Assembly: GCA_004144185.1 (NCBI GenBank) | Contig: SEFP01000004.1 | Location: forward strand, 1 to 64,000 | Direction of reading: 5' to 3' | DNA length: 64,000 nucleotides | From: Sphingobacteriales bacterium | GTDB taxonomy: Bacteria; Bacteroidota; Bacteroidia; Chitinophagales; Chitinophagaceae | Shown: positions 31,174-40,879 of the stretch, in pieces | How positions within the stretch are numbered: position 1 is the first letter of the stretch | How the letters are laid out: the number at the start of each line of letters is the position of its first letter | Position numbers and translations under genes: made by a program | Notes under the pieces: model-generated | The model's input: the letters and a program-made list of their open reading frames with translations, nothing else | What the model was told of the DNA's origin: nothing | Database searches by the model: none

Positions 31174-32982
31174 TTGCAGCAGAAGTTGCAAAGCTTTCTT
31201 CTCTTGAGACAATTTTTCAAAACTTTTTTTGCCTCCCTGCTGGCTGTAGTGGTAGGCGCTGTCATTATTTTCGGTGTGATTCTGGGGGGCATCTCGGCCC
31301 TGGTCACATCTGCCAAAAAAGTGAACGAACAGGTCGTCGTTAAGGACGGCTCCATGCTGCTCATCGATCTGCGAAAAGCCATTCATGAGCAACGCGAAAC
31401 CTCTTCACTTCCGTTACTGACCGACGAAGACAATGCGTCTGCCGGTTTGTATGATATTAACCGGATGCTGGTGGATGCGGCTACCGACGACCGGATTCCG
31501 GGCGTTTTGATCCGCACCGGTAATACTTCTGCGGGTTGGGCGACGCTGCAATCCATCCGCAACGCGATCCTGCAGTTCCGGAAGTCCGGCAAACCAGTAT
31601 ATGCCTACGGCGAAGATTATTCGCAGAAAGATTATTTCCTGGCGTCCGCTGCCGACAGTGTATTCCTGAATCCAGTAGGCGATTTCGAGCTGAAAGGAAT
31701 GGCGGCGCAGCTGCAGTTTTTTAAAGGAACGCTGGAAAAAGTAGGGGTTAAACCGGAGATTTTTTATGCCGGCAAGTTCAAAAGCGCCACCGAACCGTTG
31801 CGCGAAACCAAGATGACCGACGCCAACCGGTTGCAACAATCGGTACTCATCAACCGCATCTGGGCCGAATACCTGGAAGCGGCTGCCAGTCATGCAAAAA
31901 CCGATACGGCGACGGTCTCGACCTGGACGCAGCAGGGCGCCGTGCTGTTTGGGGAAGATGCCCAGCGCTTAGGTCTGGTCGATCGCCTCGTATACTGGGA
32001 TGAGGTAGAGGCGCAGATCCGGAAGACGACCAAACAGGATGCAGATGAAAAAGTAACCTTTACCCAGATAGACGACTATACCAAGTCCAAAACCGGCGGC
32101 GTTCTGAAAGACGGTCGGGTAGCCATTTTATTTGCCGAAGGCGATATCGTTGATGGCCGGAGCGAAAATGATTATCAGATTGCTTCCGAGTCGATTGTAA
32201 GCCAGATCCGGAACATCCGGAACAATGACCGCGTCAAAGCGGTTGTGTTGCGGGTCAACAGTCCGGGCGGATCGGCACGGGCGTCCGAGATTATCCTGCG
32301 CGAGTTGCAGTTGCTTCAGAAAACTAAAAAACTGGTGGTTTCGATGGGCGATGTGGCCGCTTCGGGAGGCTATTACATCTCTGCCAGTGCCGATAGCATT
32401 TTTGTGCAGCCTACCACGCTGACGGGTTCTATCGGGGTGTTTGGAATGCTGTTTAATGCCTCCGAATTACTCACGCAAAAACTGGGTGTCACGTTCGATG
32501 TGGTCAAAAACGCACCCTATGCCGATTTTCCGGCGGCGGGTCGGCCGCTAAACGATGCCGAGCGTCTGCGGATGCAGCGTGGAGTGGATACCATCTATGC
32601 GTTGTTCAAATCGCGCGTGGCCGTGGGCCGGAAACTTCCGGAAGCACAGGTGGATTCACTGGCGCAGGGCCGGGTCTGGATGGGCCGGGATGCTGTAGCC
32701 AACGGACTGGCCGACCGGATCGGTGGTCTTCCGGAAGCCATTCAGGCAGCGGCCAAACTGGCCGGCTTGGATAATTACAGTGTGGTAACCTATCCGGAAC
32801 CTGTGGATCGCTTTCAGTATATGCTGCGTCGATTCCGGAACAGTCCGCTTACCCAGATTCAACAGTCTTTGCAGGCCGGTGAAGTCAGGCAACTGGCTGC
32901 GTTCACCGCCAAAATGCAACAACTTTATAACCGCAACCGGAAAATTCAGATGGCGCTGCCGTTTGACTGGTTGGTAAACTAA
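31174..32982 (+). CDS. sppA: Signal peptide peptidase SppA (67K-type)
   Basis: RVNSPGGSARASEIILREL, MGDVAASGGYYISASADSIFV; no ATG, TTG at 31174, 31186 or 31204. Confidence 0.93.
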   Translation: MQQKLQSFLLLRQFFKTFFASLLAVVVGAVIIFGVILGGISALVTSAKKVNEQVVVKDGSMLLIDLRKAIHEQRETSSLPLLTDEDNASAGLYDINRMLVDAATDDRIPGVLIRTGNTSAGWATLQSIRNAILQFRKSGKPVYAYGEDYSQKDYFLASAADSVFLNPVGDFELKGMAAQLQFFKGTLEKVGVKPEIFYAGKFKSATEPLRETKMTDANRLQQSVLINRIWAEYLEAAASHAKTDTATVSTWTQQGAVLFGEDAQRLGLVDRLVYWDEVEAQIRKTTKQDADEKVTFTQIDDYTKSKTGGVLKDGRVAILFAEGDIVDGRSENDYQIASESIVSQIRNIRNNDRVKAVVLRVNSPGGSARASEIILRELQLLQKTKKLVVSMGDVAASGGYYISASADSIFVQPTTLTGSIGVFGMLFNASELLTQKLGVTFDVVKNAPYADFPAAGRPLNDAERLRMQRGVDTIYALFKSRVAVGRKLPEAQVDSLAQGRVWMGRDAVANGLADRIGGLPEAIQAAAKLAGLDNYSVVTYPEPVDRFQYMLRRFRNSPLTQIQQSLQAGEVRQLAAFTAKMQQLYNRNRKIQMALPFDWLVN

Positions 32983-33009
32983 ATTCTTTTTATACCGTCT
33001 AACTTACCC

Positions 33010-35046
33010 ATGAAAAAATCTAACGTGCTGCGGTATGCCGCGCTGGCCATGCTCTCTGGCGTGGCGGGTTCCGGAACCGCACTGGCACAGCCTGCCAAAG
33101 TGCTGGATCCGGCCAATATCGATAACAGCGTCGCTCCCGGCGACAATTTCTTTTACTACGCCAATGGCAACTGGCTAAAGAAAAACCAGATTCCGGCCTC
33201 CGAAACCCGCTGGGGATCGTTCAACGAATTGCAGGACAATAACTATAAAGCCCTGCGTGCATTGCTGGAAGAAGCCGCCGCTGCCGCCGCTGCCAAAGGT
33301 ACTCCGAAGCAGATGGTGGGCGATTTCTACCGTTCCGGAATGGACAGCAACCAGATCGATAAGCTGGGCATTACGCCGCTGAAAGAAGATCTGGCTCGTA
33401 TCGACGCTATCCGTACACCTGAAGATCTGTTGAAGGAAATTGCCTACCAGCACACGCGTGGCAACAGCTTTCTGTACAGCTTTTATGTAGGTCCGGATGA
33501 TAAAAACGTAACCGAGCAGCTGCCACAGTTTTTCCAGAGTGGCTTGGGTATGCCCGACCGCGATTATTACCTGAAAGACGACGCCCGCAGCACCCGCATC
33601 CGCGACGCGTATAAAAAATACCAGGTTCAGTTACTGGCTTTGAGCGGACTGTCGCAGGAGCAGGCCCAGAAAGCAGCAGCCAACACGTTTGCTATCGAAC
33701 AAAAGCTGGCCGATGCATCTATGAGCCGCGTAGAAATGCGTGATCCGTACAAAACATATAACAAGTTCACGGTTGCCGAAATTTCTGCAAAGGCGCCCGG
33801 CATGAACTGGTCGCAACTGCTTCAGGGGCTTAAAATCGGCAATCAGAAAGCGATTCTCGTAGGCCAGCCCGAGTTCTTCAATACCGTGGGAGGGATGATC
33901 CAGCAGATTCCGGTTGAAAACTGGAAAGAGTACCTGCGGTTTCATCTGGTAAATGACGCGGCTCCCTATCTGAGCCGGCAATTTGGAGATACCCGTTTTG
34001 ATTTTTACGGCAAAACACTACGTGGTCAGCAGGAGCAAACGCCCCGTTGGAAGCGCAACCTCAATATCGTTGATGGTAGTATCGGCGATCTGCTGGGTAA
34101 GATGTACGTCGATAAAAACTTCCGTCCGGAAGCCAAGGAGCGGATGCTGACGCTGGTCAACAACCTTCAGGATGCCTATGCCGCCCGGATTAAAAAGCTG
34201 GACTGGATGAGTCCAGAAACCAAAGAGCGTGCGCTGCAAAAGCTGGGTACGTTTATGAAGAAAATCGGCTATTCCGACCGGCTTAAAACCTATCAGGGAC
34301 TTTCAATCAGCCCGGATCAGTTTTACAAAAATGCTGAAGCCGCTGCTGCCTGGGAGTATACTTATATGATCTCCAAGCTGGGCAAGCCGGTAGACCGCAC
34401 CGAGTGGGGCATGACCCCTCCTACGGTAAATGCCTACTACAATCCGGCGTTTAACGAAATCGTATTCCCGGCAGGTATTCTGCAGTATCCGTTCTTTAGC
34501 GATAAAGCAGATGATGCAGTGAACTATGGTGGGATCGGCTCTGTAATCGGCCACGAAATGACCCACGGTTTTGACGACCAAGGCCGTCAGTACGATGCCG
34601 AAGGCAACCTGAAAGACTGGTGGACTGAAGGCGACGCAAAGCAGTTTACTTCCAAGGCTGATGTTGTGATTAATCAGTTCAACAACTACACTGTACTGGA
34701 TACGATCCACGTAAACGGCGAGCTGACACTGGGTGAAAACCTGGCGGATCTGGGCGGACTGGCGATTGCCTACGATGCCTTCCAGAAAACAGCGCAAGCC
34801 AAAAAAGGGGAGAAAATTGATGGGTTTACCCCCGATCAGCGGTTCTTCCTGAGCTGGGCGCAGGTTTGGCGTGCCAACATCCGTCCGGAAGAAGCAGCGT
34901 CCCGGATTGTAACCGATCCGCACTCTCCGGGCGAGTACCGGACCAATGGCCCGCTGAGCAATATAAAAGAGTGGTATCAGGCGTTCAATGTAAAGCCCGG
35001 TGCAAAAATGTATCGTCCTGAAAACGAGCGTGCCAAAGTCTGGTAA
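33010..35046 (+). CDS. M13 family metallopeptidase (neprilysin/PepO-like)
   Basis: VIGHEMTHGFDDQGRQYDAEGN, GENLADLGG, NAYYNP motifs. Confidence 0.95.
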   Translation: MKKSNVLRYAALAMLSGVAGSGTALAQPAKVLDPANIDNSVAPGDNFFYYANGNWLKKNQIPASETRWGSFNELQDNNYKALRALLEEAAAAAAAKGTPKQMVGDFYRSGMDSNQIDKLGITPLKEDLARIDAIRTPEDLLKEIAYQHTRGNSFLYSFYVGPDDKNVTEQLPQFFQSGLGMPDRDYYLKDDARSTRIRDAYKKYQVQLLALSGLSQEQAQKAAANTFAIEQKLADASMSRVEMRDPYKTYNKFTVAEISAKAPGMNWSQLLQGLKIGNQKAILVGQPEFFNTVGGMIQQIPVENWKEYLRFHLVNDAAPYLSRQFGDTRFDFYGKTLRGQQEQTPRWKRNLNIVDGSIGDLLGKMYVDKNFRPEAKERMLTLVNNLQDAYAARIKKLDWMSPETKERALQKLGTFMKKIGYSDRLKTYQGLSISPDQFYKNAEAAAAWEYTYMISKLGKPVDRTEWGMTPPTVNAYYNPAFNEIVFPAGILQYPFFSDKADDAVNYGGIGSVIGHEMTHGFDDQGRQYDAEGNLKDWWTEGDAKQFTSKADVVINQFNNYTVLDTIHVNGELTLGENLADLGGLAIAYDAFQKTAQAKKGEKIDGFTPDQRFFLSWAQVWRANIRPEEAASRIVTDPHSPGEYRTNGPLSNIKEWYQAFNVKPGAKMYRPENERAKVW

Positions 35047-35064
35047 AATCGTTTTGAGCCTGAT

Positions 35065-35104
35065 AAAAAAAGACCCGTTGCATACTCGCGGCGGGTCTTT
35101 TTTT
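35065..35104. terminator. Rho-independent terminator
   Basis: AAAAAAAGACCCG ... CGGGTCTTTTTTT, perfect 13-bp arms. Confidence 0.9.
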
Positions 35105-35133
35105 ATAAATAAGTATCTACGTGAGCCTATTGA

Positions 35134-35526
35134 TCACCACTCCCAGAGGCCCAGCTTGCCCCGTGCCGGAATCGGCTCGTCGAAACAATGGGCATCCGTA
35201 AAGACAAACCCATACCGGCCGGGTGCAAATGCCTGTTCTTCGAGGGTGTGTTCCGGTAGGGCATTTTGAAGACCGCTTTCCAACGTGAGGACGTCCCGGA
35301 GCGTAACCTCACCGATAATAGCACCGAAAGCCAATTCCTTAAATTCCGGAAGAAGCGGCGCTATGGCAGGCAGCGTAGCAAATGCTTTTCCGGACGTACG
35401 TACGCCGGCATGAATGAGCAGTGGTCCCCGGTATACGGTGGTCCAGCTGCGGGTTTCGATGGTTTTATGGCCCAAAACAACCAGTGAGGCCCAGGGCTGA
35501 AGCAGCGATAGAACTTTCAACAGCAA
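35134..35526 (-). CDS. ASCH domain protein
   Basis: LSLLQPWASLVVLGHKTIETRSWTTVYRGPLLIHAG. Confidence 0.85.
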   Translation of the reverse strand: MLLKVLSLLQPWASLVVLGHKTIETRSWTTVYRGPLLIHAGVRTSGKAFATLPAIAPLLPEFKELAFGAIIGEVTLRDVLTLESGLQNALPEHTLEEQAFAPGRYGFVFTDAHCFDEPIPARGKLGLWEW

Positions 35527-35545
35527 CAGGGTATTAACAGATGCA

Positions 35546-36985
35546 TCAGCATTCTTTCAGTCCCAGCGGAATATTGACAGCCAGTCCGCCCTCGGCTGTT
35601 TCTTTGTACTTGGCATTCATATCCAGCGCCGTTTCCCACATCGTTTCCACCACATTGTCGAGCGATACGCGGGCATGATCCGGATTGGATTGCAGCGCCA
35701 GCTGAGCGGCTGTGATCGCTTTGATGGCCCCCATCGTATTGCGCTCGATACACGGCACCTGCACCAGGCCGGCGACCGGATCACAGGTCAGTCCCAAGTG
35801 ATGTTCCATGGCAATTTCGGCCGCCATCTGGCATTGCCGCGCCGAACCACCCAGGCATTCGGTTAGGGCGCTGGCAGCCATCGCCGAGGAGACACCGATC
35901 TCCGCCTGACAGCCACCCATAGCGGCTGAAATGGTAGCGCCTTTTTTAAAGATCGATCCGATCTCAGACGCATTGTATAAAAATCGCAGAATGCTCTCAT
36001 CCTGATACCCATCGCAAAACACGATGTAGTAGAGCAACACCGCCGGGATGACTCCTGCTGCTCCGTTGGTCGGAGCCGTTACAACGCGGGAAAACGATGC
36101 ATTTTCTTCATTTACAGCTAAGGCAAAAGCACTTACCCAGTCGAGCGTGTATTTAAAGCCGCTGCCGCCCTCCCGGATCGCAGCTACCCAGCTGTCAAAG
36201 TCGGTATACGTTCTTCCGGAAATCAGCTTTTTGGAGAGATCGGATGCACGGCGGATTACATTCAGTCCACCGGGCAAAATGCCGCTGATATGGCAGCCCC
36301 GGTACACACAATCGCGCATGGTATGCCAGATCTGTAGCACACCGGCAGCTGTCTCCGCTTCCGGACGCCAGGCCAGCTCATTCTCGGCTACAATCTCCGA
36401 AATGGGCAATCCGGTCTTGCGGCACCAGTGCAGCAACTCCCTTGCATCGGCAATCGGAAACGGAAGGTCCGGACCGTTGACATCCCGTCCGCCTTCGCCT
36501 TCTTTTACTACAAAACCGCCGCCTACCGAGTAGTAGGTTTCGGCAAGCTCTTCACCATTTTCCAGCTGTGCCAGAAACGTCAGGGCATTGGGGTGGAAGG
36601 GTAGACTTTCGTCCATCAAAAACACCACATCCGCTGCCGGATCAAATGCAATAGGTGCTGATTTTCCCAGAACCATCTGCTGGTCGCGTGATAGGGCCTC
36701 TAGCGTTGGGTTGATATTCTCTACCGGAAACGTTACTGGATCTTCGCCGCATAAACCAAGCATCACCGCTACATCGGTGCCGTGGCCCCGACCGGTTTTG
36801 GCCAGTGAACCATACAGCAGTACCTGAACCTTCCGGACTATTGGCAGTCGCCCGGTTTGTTGCAGGCTGCTCAGGAATCGCAACGCGGCGCGCCAGGGCC
36901 CCAGTGTATGTGAGGAAGACGGGCCAATGCCGATTTTGAAAATGTCGAAAACCGAAAGAGCCGGTTCGGAATGTTGGTGCGCCAC
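35546..36985 (-). CDS. sdaA: L-serine ammonia-lyase
   Basis: [55 protein letters not shown]. Confidence 0.95.
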   Translation of the reverse strand: MAHQHSEPALSVFDIFKIGIGPSSSHTLGPWRAALRFLSSLQQTGRLPIVRKVQVLLYGSLAKTGRGHGTDVAVMLGLCGEDPVTFPVENINPTLEALSRDQQMVLGKSAPIAFDPAADVVFLMDESLPFHPNALTFLAQLENGEELAETYYSVGGGFVVKEGEGGRDVNGPDLPFPIADARELLHWCRKTGLPISEIVAENELAWRPEAETAAGVLQIWHTMRDCVYRGCHISGILPGGLNVIRRASDLSKKLISGRTYTDFDSWVAAIREGGSGFKYTLDWVSAFALAVNEENASFSRVVTAPTNGAAGVIPAVLLYYIVFCDGYQDESILRFLYNASEIGSIFKKGATISAAMGGCQAEIGVSSAMAASALTECLGGSARQCQMAAEIAMEHHLGLTCDPVAGLVQVPCIERNTMGAIKAITAAQLALQSNPDHARVSLDNVVETMWETALDMNAKYKETAEGGLAVNIPLGLKEC

Positions 36986-37039
36986 AGCAGAAGCGATAAG
37001 AAAAGGTTGGAAGCCTTAAAAGTACGACCGGCAGCGCGG

Positions 37040-37657
37040 CTACGGACCTGAAAGCCGAACGACTTCTGCGACTTGTGGAAAGAGGTATTTTTTTCCGGAA
37101 CCGAGCTGTTGACACAGGATGCGGGTCCGGCGGTGTTTTAATACCTGATACGACTGGCCGCAGGTATTCCGGAACTGGCTGCCGGCCGGCAGATCGCCCA
37201 CTAAAACAGCATCCGGTGCCCGCTGATCATACTGCCACAGCGCCCGAAATAAATCAGGGTCACTACAGGTAGACGCGGCCGGATGCGTCAGTGATTGTTG
37301 CAGTGCAGTCGCCACAGGCGTGGGAAACACTGCGCGTTCCAGAAACGGTATTAGAGTCGTACCGAAAGTGTGCTTCCATTCGGCTCCATGAGGTGCTACC
37401 CGTCGCCCATGGACCTCGAACGTGAGCAAATGCGCAATTTCATGTAGCAGCGTAATCAGAAAGGAATACGGATTGAGGTTGCCATTGATGGTAATCTCAT
37501 GCGCACCGGTGCCGGGCCGATAATTGCCGAGAACGGTTTTGCGGGCGCGGGTAATGGTCAGGTGAATGCGATGCTTCCGGAAATACGGCGCGACCTGCTC
37601 AAAACTATTGGGCGGTAAAAAGGCACGCAGTCCGGAAAGGTCTTGGGGGTGCATCAA
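37040..37657 (-). CDS. SprT-like zinc-metalloprotease-like protein
   Basis: LITLLHEIAHLLTFEVHGRRVAPHGAEWKHTFG. Confidence 0.82.
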   Translation of the reverse strand: MMHPQDLSGLRAFLPPNSFEQVAPYFRKHRIHLTITRARKTVLGNYRPGTGAHEITINGNLNPYSFLITLLHEIAHLLTFEVHGRRVAPHGAEWKHTFGTTLIPFLERAVFPTPVATALQQSLTHPAASTCSDPDLFRALWQYDQRAPDAVLVGDLPAGSQFRNTCGQSYQVLKHRRTRILCQQLGSGKKYLFPQVAEVVRLSGP

Positions 37658-37678
37658 TCACGAGGATTCCGGAAAAAC

Positions 37679-38071
37679 TTAGGCTTGTGGACCCGCTGGG
37701 CCTTTGCGCGACAGCTTTTGCAGGCCGTACGTCTCCAGTCCGGAATACAGAATATATAGCACGGCCAGAATACCCAGCGAAGGGGTATGAACAGCGCCCG
37801 AAACCATGAAAATATAAATGCCCGCTGCTGCTGCAATCGCAAACAGCTTTAGCAAGGTGCCGCTGTAGATACTGCGTACAAACCCATGGGGATTGGTCGG
37901 ATTTCCGCCGGAAGCAATCCGGAAACTCAGCGCAGTGGTAATAACTAGTAGCAGGTTACCGCCGTGGAGCAAAGGTTTGTTGAATTGCAGGCGTTCCGGA
38001 AGAACATAAATGACGGCCGCGCTGATGAGCAGCAGTACCAGCAGGTTCCGGAAAAAATGAACAGCTTTCAT
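37679..38071 (-). CDS. AtpI-like hypothetical membrane protein
   Basis: Four hydrophobic segments; NPHGFVRSIYSGTLLKLFAIAAAAGIYIFM resembles the small membrane protein found next to Bacteroidota F-ATPase genes. Confidence 0.6.
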   Translation of the reverse strand: MKAVHFFRNLLVLLLISAAVIYVLPERLQFNKPLLHGGNLLLVITTALSFRIASGGNPTNPHGFVRSIYSGTLLKLFAIAAAAGIYIFMVSGAVHTPSLGILAVLYILYSGLETYGLQKLSRKGPAGPQA

Positions 38072-38086
38072 GGCTGCAAAGCTCAC

Positions 38087-38275
38087 TTATTTTTTGCTTC
38101 CAAAATTCCGGAGCAGGCTGTAAAACAGATACGCCAGGGCTACCAATGGCAGGATAATCACAAAAAGAGCAGCAAACCCCAGTTTTTCGTCGGCTTTGAT
38201 CCCACCCCACACGGCGAGTCCCAAGAGAATGCCCCATTGAAAGGCCAGACCGATGTACTGCTGATAGGGTTTCAT
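38087..38275 (-). CDS. AtpZ/AtpI-family small protein
   Basis: YIGLAFQWGILLGLAVWGGIKADEKLGF...VIILPLVALAYLFYSLLR. Confidence 0.75.
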   Translation of the reverse strand: MKPYQQYIGLAFQWGILLGLAVWGGIKADEKLGFAALFVIILPLVALAYLFYSLLRNFGSKK

Positions 38276-38778
38276 TTGGAGCGACGTTTAGAAACGGTTT
38301 TGGGTTGCCTGGCGGCGGCGGCAACGGCCTCAGCCGTTGGAATCAGTTGCGGTCCCTGAATCTGGGCCTTCTGAATCTCGGCCTCTGAAAGCAAGGTCGT
38401 GTCTTTGGCTACGGGACGCTGTCCGCTGATAACGGTTTGCAACCGTTGCAGCTGACCGGCCTGTATCCGCAGCTGATCTTCGAGTGAATCGGTAGCCTGT
38501 TGCAGTTGCAGCACCTGTCCGCGCACTTTGCCATTGCCATAACCGGGTATATAGTATTTCAGCGGGGAGAATACAATCGTCAGGGTCGTGAGCCCAATCG
38601 CCAGCAAAATCACTAGTGTACCAGTTGCCCAGACCGACTGCTTGGTCAGCCGGAAGGACGCCAGTTCGGTGCGGTGGGCGTCATCAACTACCACCAGCCG
38701 GTATGGATGTCGCAGTCCCCGGAACGGCCGCGGAATCCGGCGACGGCGTTTGGCGGAAGAAGAGTAAACGTCGGTCAT
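38272..38778 (-). CDS. Membrane-anchored coiled-coil protein resembling the N-terminus of an M23-family protein, without the M23 domain
   Basis: RHPYRLVVVDDAHRTELASFRLTKQSVWATGTLVILLAIGLTTL...YIPGYGNGKVRGQVLQLQQATDSLE; stop overlaps downstream ATG. Confidence 0.6.
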   Translation of the reverse strand: MTDVYSSSAKRRRRIPRPFRGLRHPYRLVVVDDAHRTELASFRLTKQSVWATGTLVILLAIGLTTLTIVFSPLKYYIPGYGNGKVRGQVLQLQQATDSLEDQLRIQAGQLQRLQTVISGQRPVAKDTTLLSEAEIQKAQIQGPQLIPTAEAVAAAARQPKTVSKRRSK

Positions 38779-38817
38779 ACGTAACAGGCCGGGTGAAGAT
38801 AAGGAAAAGCGCCCGTG

Positions 38818-38825
38818 TACCTTTG
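38818..38825 (+). promoter_or_regulatory. Bacteroidota -7 box (TAnnTTTG)
   Basis: TACCTTTG, 21 bp before ATG 38847. Confidence 0.5.
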
Positions 38826-38846
38826 CCGCCTCCTGTTAGACCTGCT

Positions 38847-40685
38847 ATGAACATTCTGCATCTTTTTTCCGGAAACGTGTTTACCGGTGCCGTAGAACAT
38901 GCCCTGGAACTGGGGGCCTGGCAACAGCAGCAGGGGCATCAGGTGTGGCTGGCCTCCGATTTTAAGGACGCGCCCGGCGCGCTGCCACATACTACCATTC
39001 CGGTACACGACCGCCGCTACCGCCAGCGCTTCCGGAACCGGGCGCTACTGCGCCAACTGGTGCTCGACAAGGATATTCAGGTGGTCCATGCCCATTCGCG
39101 GGCCGCTTCGGCCATTGCGCATGGCGCTTTAAAAGGTACGTATGCAGCGTTGGTATCCACCGTTCACGGCCGGCAGCATGTTCATTTTTCGTCCAAGACC
39201 TTCGATGTGTATGGCGAACGGGTCATTGCTATCAGTGAAGATTTGCGTCAGCACCTGATCACAGATCTTAACAAAGACGCCCGGAAAATACACGTCCTGC
39301 CCAACGGACTCACCTTTCCGGAATCCGATAACCAAGAACTGCCCGATTTTTTTCATCTGGCGTTGATTGGCCGGTTGGGCGGTCCCAAGGGGGCCCGGGC
39401 CGCTGAGTTGTTTGAGCAGGTCTTTCCAAGATTGCTGACGCATTTTCCGGCTTTGCACGTACACATCGTAGGCAGCGCCGAAGGCGCTATTCCGAATAAT
39501 GGGGATGCCCATCTGGACGCTTTGAAAACCCAGTTTGGCGACCGGGTGCATATCCACGGCTTTCTGACCGACATCGGTCCAGTGCTTCAGTCCTGTGGAT
39601 TGATTATTGGGGCGGGTCGGGTCGCGATCCGGGCGCTGGGGATGGGCAAAGCGGTTCTGGCGCTGGGCGAGGCATCCTGTGAGGGTATCGTACTTCCGGA
39701 AGCGATGGAACAGATAAGCCAAAGCAATTTTGGGGATACTGGGCCGTCAGAACCGACTGTGGCCGAAAAAGCACTACTGGCGTTAAATGGTTTTCTACTG
39801 TCGGCGACCCAGCAAACGCATTTTCTGGACAGCCGTAGGGCCCTTCAGGCGCTGGTCCGGAACCGGTATACTCTCGAGCAGGTGGGAGGCGCCATTCAAC
39901 GATTATATGAGGCCGCCCGGATGCAGAAATTTCAGCCCCGATGGCTTCCTGCGCTGATGTATCATAAGATTCCGGATGCCCCGATAGATACGCCCCACCG
40001 GATTTTTGTTACTAAAGACCGGTTTGCCCGGCACCTGCGCTTTTTTGCGGCCCGCGGACTGACCCCGGTGACCTTTAAAGATTATGAGGCGGTGGCCACC
40101 GGAAAACGCAGCGGCCGCCAGTGGCCCCAAAAACCCATTCTGCTCACCTTTGACGATGGCTACCAGAGTGTCCTCCGCAATGCGGTGCCGCTAATGCAGG
40201 CTCGTGGTTGGGTAGGAGTGATGTATGTGCTGGCCGATCGGGAGTTGGCTGCCAATAACTGGGATGTCGCAGAGGTCGCCCATCCGGAAAGCCGGCTGAT
40301 GACGCCTGAAGAAATCCGGGAACTCATCCGGAAAGGCTGGGAAATCGGCGGACATACCTTCACGCATCCCCGGTTAGATGCACTGTTGCCGGAAGCGCGA
40401 AGTCATGAAATACGTGAAAGCAAGGCTGCCATTGAAAATCAGTTTGAGGTGCCGGTGCTCAGTTTCGCGTATCCCTTCGGACTTTATACCGATGCTGTGG
40501 TGCAGGACGTTCGGGACGCCGGGTATGGGTATGCCGTGGCCACCGATACCGGAGGACTTCAGATCGAAGACGACCGGTACCGAATTTTCCGGGTCAATAT
40601 CTTTCCGGAAGAAAGCTGGTTCTCGCTTTGGAAAAAAACCGCCTCCTGGTACCGCCGCTATTACTTCCGGAAACGGGGACAGTAG
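38847..40685 (+). CDS. Fusion: GT4-like glycosyltransferase + NodB-type polysaccharide deacetylase
   Basis: MNILHLFSGNVFTGAVEHALELG... then PILLTFDDGYQSVLRNAVPLM, GGHTFTHPRLDAL; ORF opens at 38616 but ATG 38847 follows a -7 box. Confidence 0.85.
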   Translation: MNILHLFSGNVFTGAVEHALELGAWQQQQGHQVWLASDFKDAPGALPHTTIPVHDRRYRQRFRNRALLRQLVLDKDIQVVHAHSRAASAIAHGALKGTYAALVSTVHGRQHVHFSSKTFDVYGERVIAISEDLRQHLITDLNKDARKIHVLPNGLTFPESDNQELPDFFHLALIGRLGGPKGARAAELFEQVFPRLLTHFPALHVHIVGSAEGAIPNNGDAHLDALKTQFGDRVHIHGFLTDIGPVLQSCGLIIGAGRVAIRALGMGKAVLALGEASCEGIVLPEAMEQISQSNFGDTGPSEPTVAEKALLALNGFLLSATQQTHFLDSRRALQALVRNRYTLEQVGGAIQRLYEAARMQKFQPRWLPALMYHKIPDAPIDTPHRIFVTKDRFARHLRFFAARGLTPVTFKDYEAVATGKRSGRQWPQKPILLTFDDGYQSVLRNAVPLMQARGWVGVMYVLADRELAANNWDVAEVAHPESRLMTPEEIRELIRKGWEIGGHTFTHPRLDALLPEARSHEIRESKAAIENQFEVPVLSFAYPFGLYTDAVVQDVRDAGYGYAVATDTGGLQIEDDRYRIFRVNIFPEESWFSLWKKTASWYRRYYFRKRGQ

Positions 40686-40879
40686 GCCTTTGACCTATCA
40701 GAAAACGCAGATGAATTAAATGGGCGTCCGGTAGATTGTGGGCTCTTTGGAGAAGGCAGATTCAACAAAACTTTAAACGGATTCTGTCCTGTCTGAAGTG
40801 TATTTTTGAAAGAAGCCTCAAACATTTTTCGATCGCGAACGTCTATACTTATAAGATTTTCCCTTTTTTCGCGTTTTAA

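Noticed and set aside
38616-38846. N-terminal extension of the GT/deacetylase ORF
   Set aside because: It overlaps the minus-strand gene 38272..38778 and precedes the -7 box; ATG 38847 is preferred.
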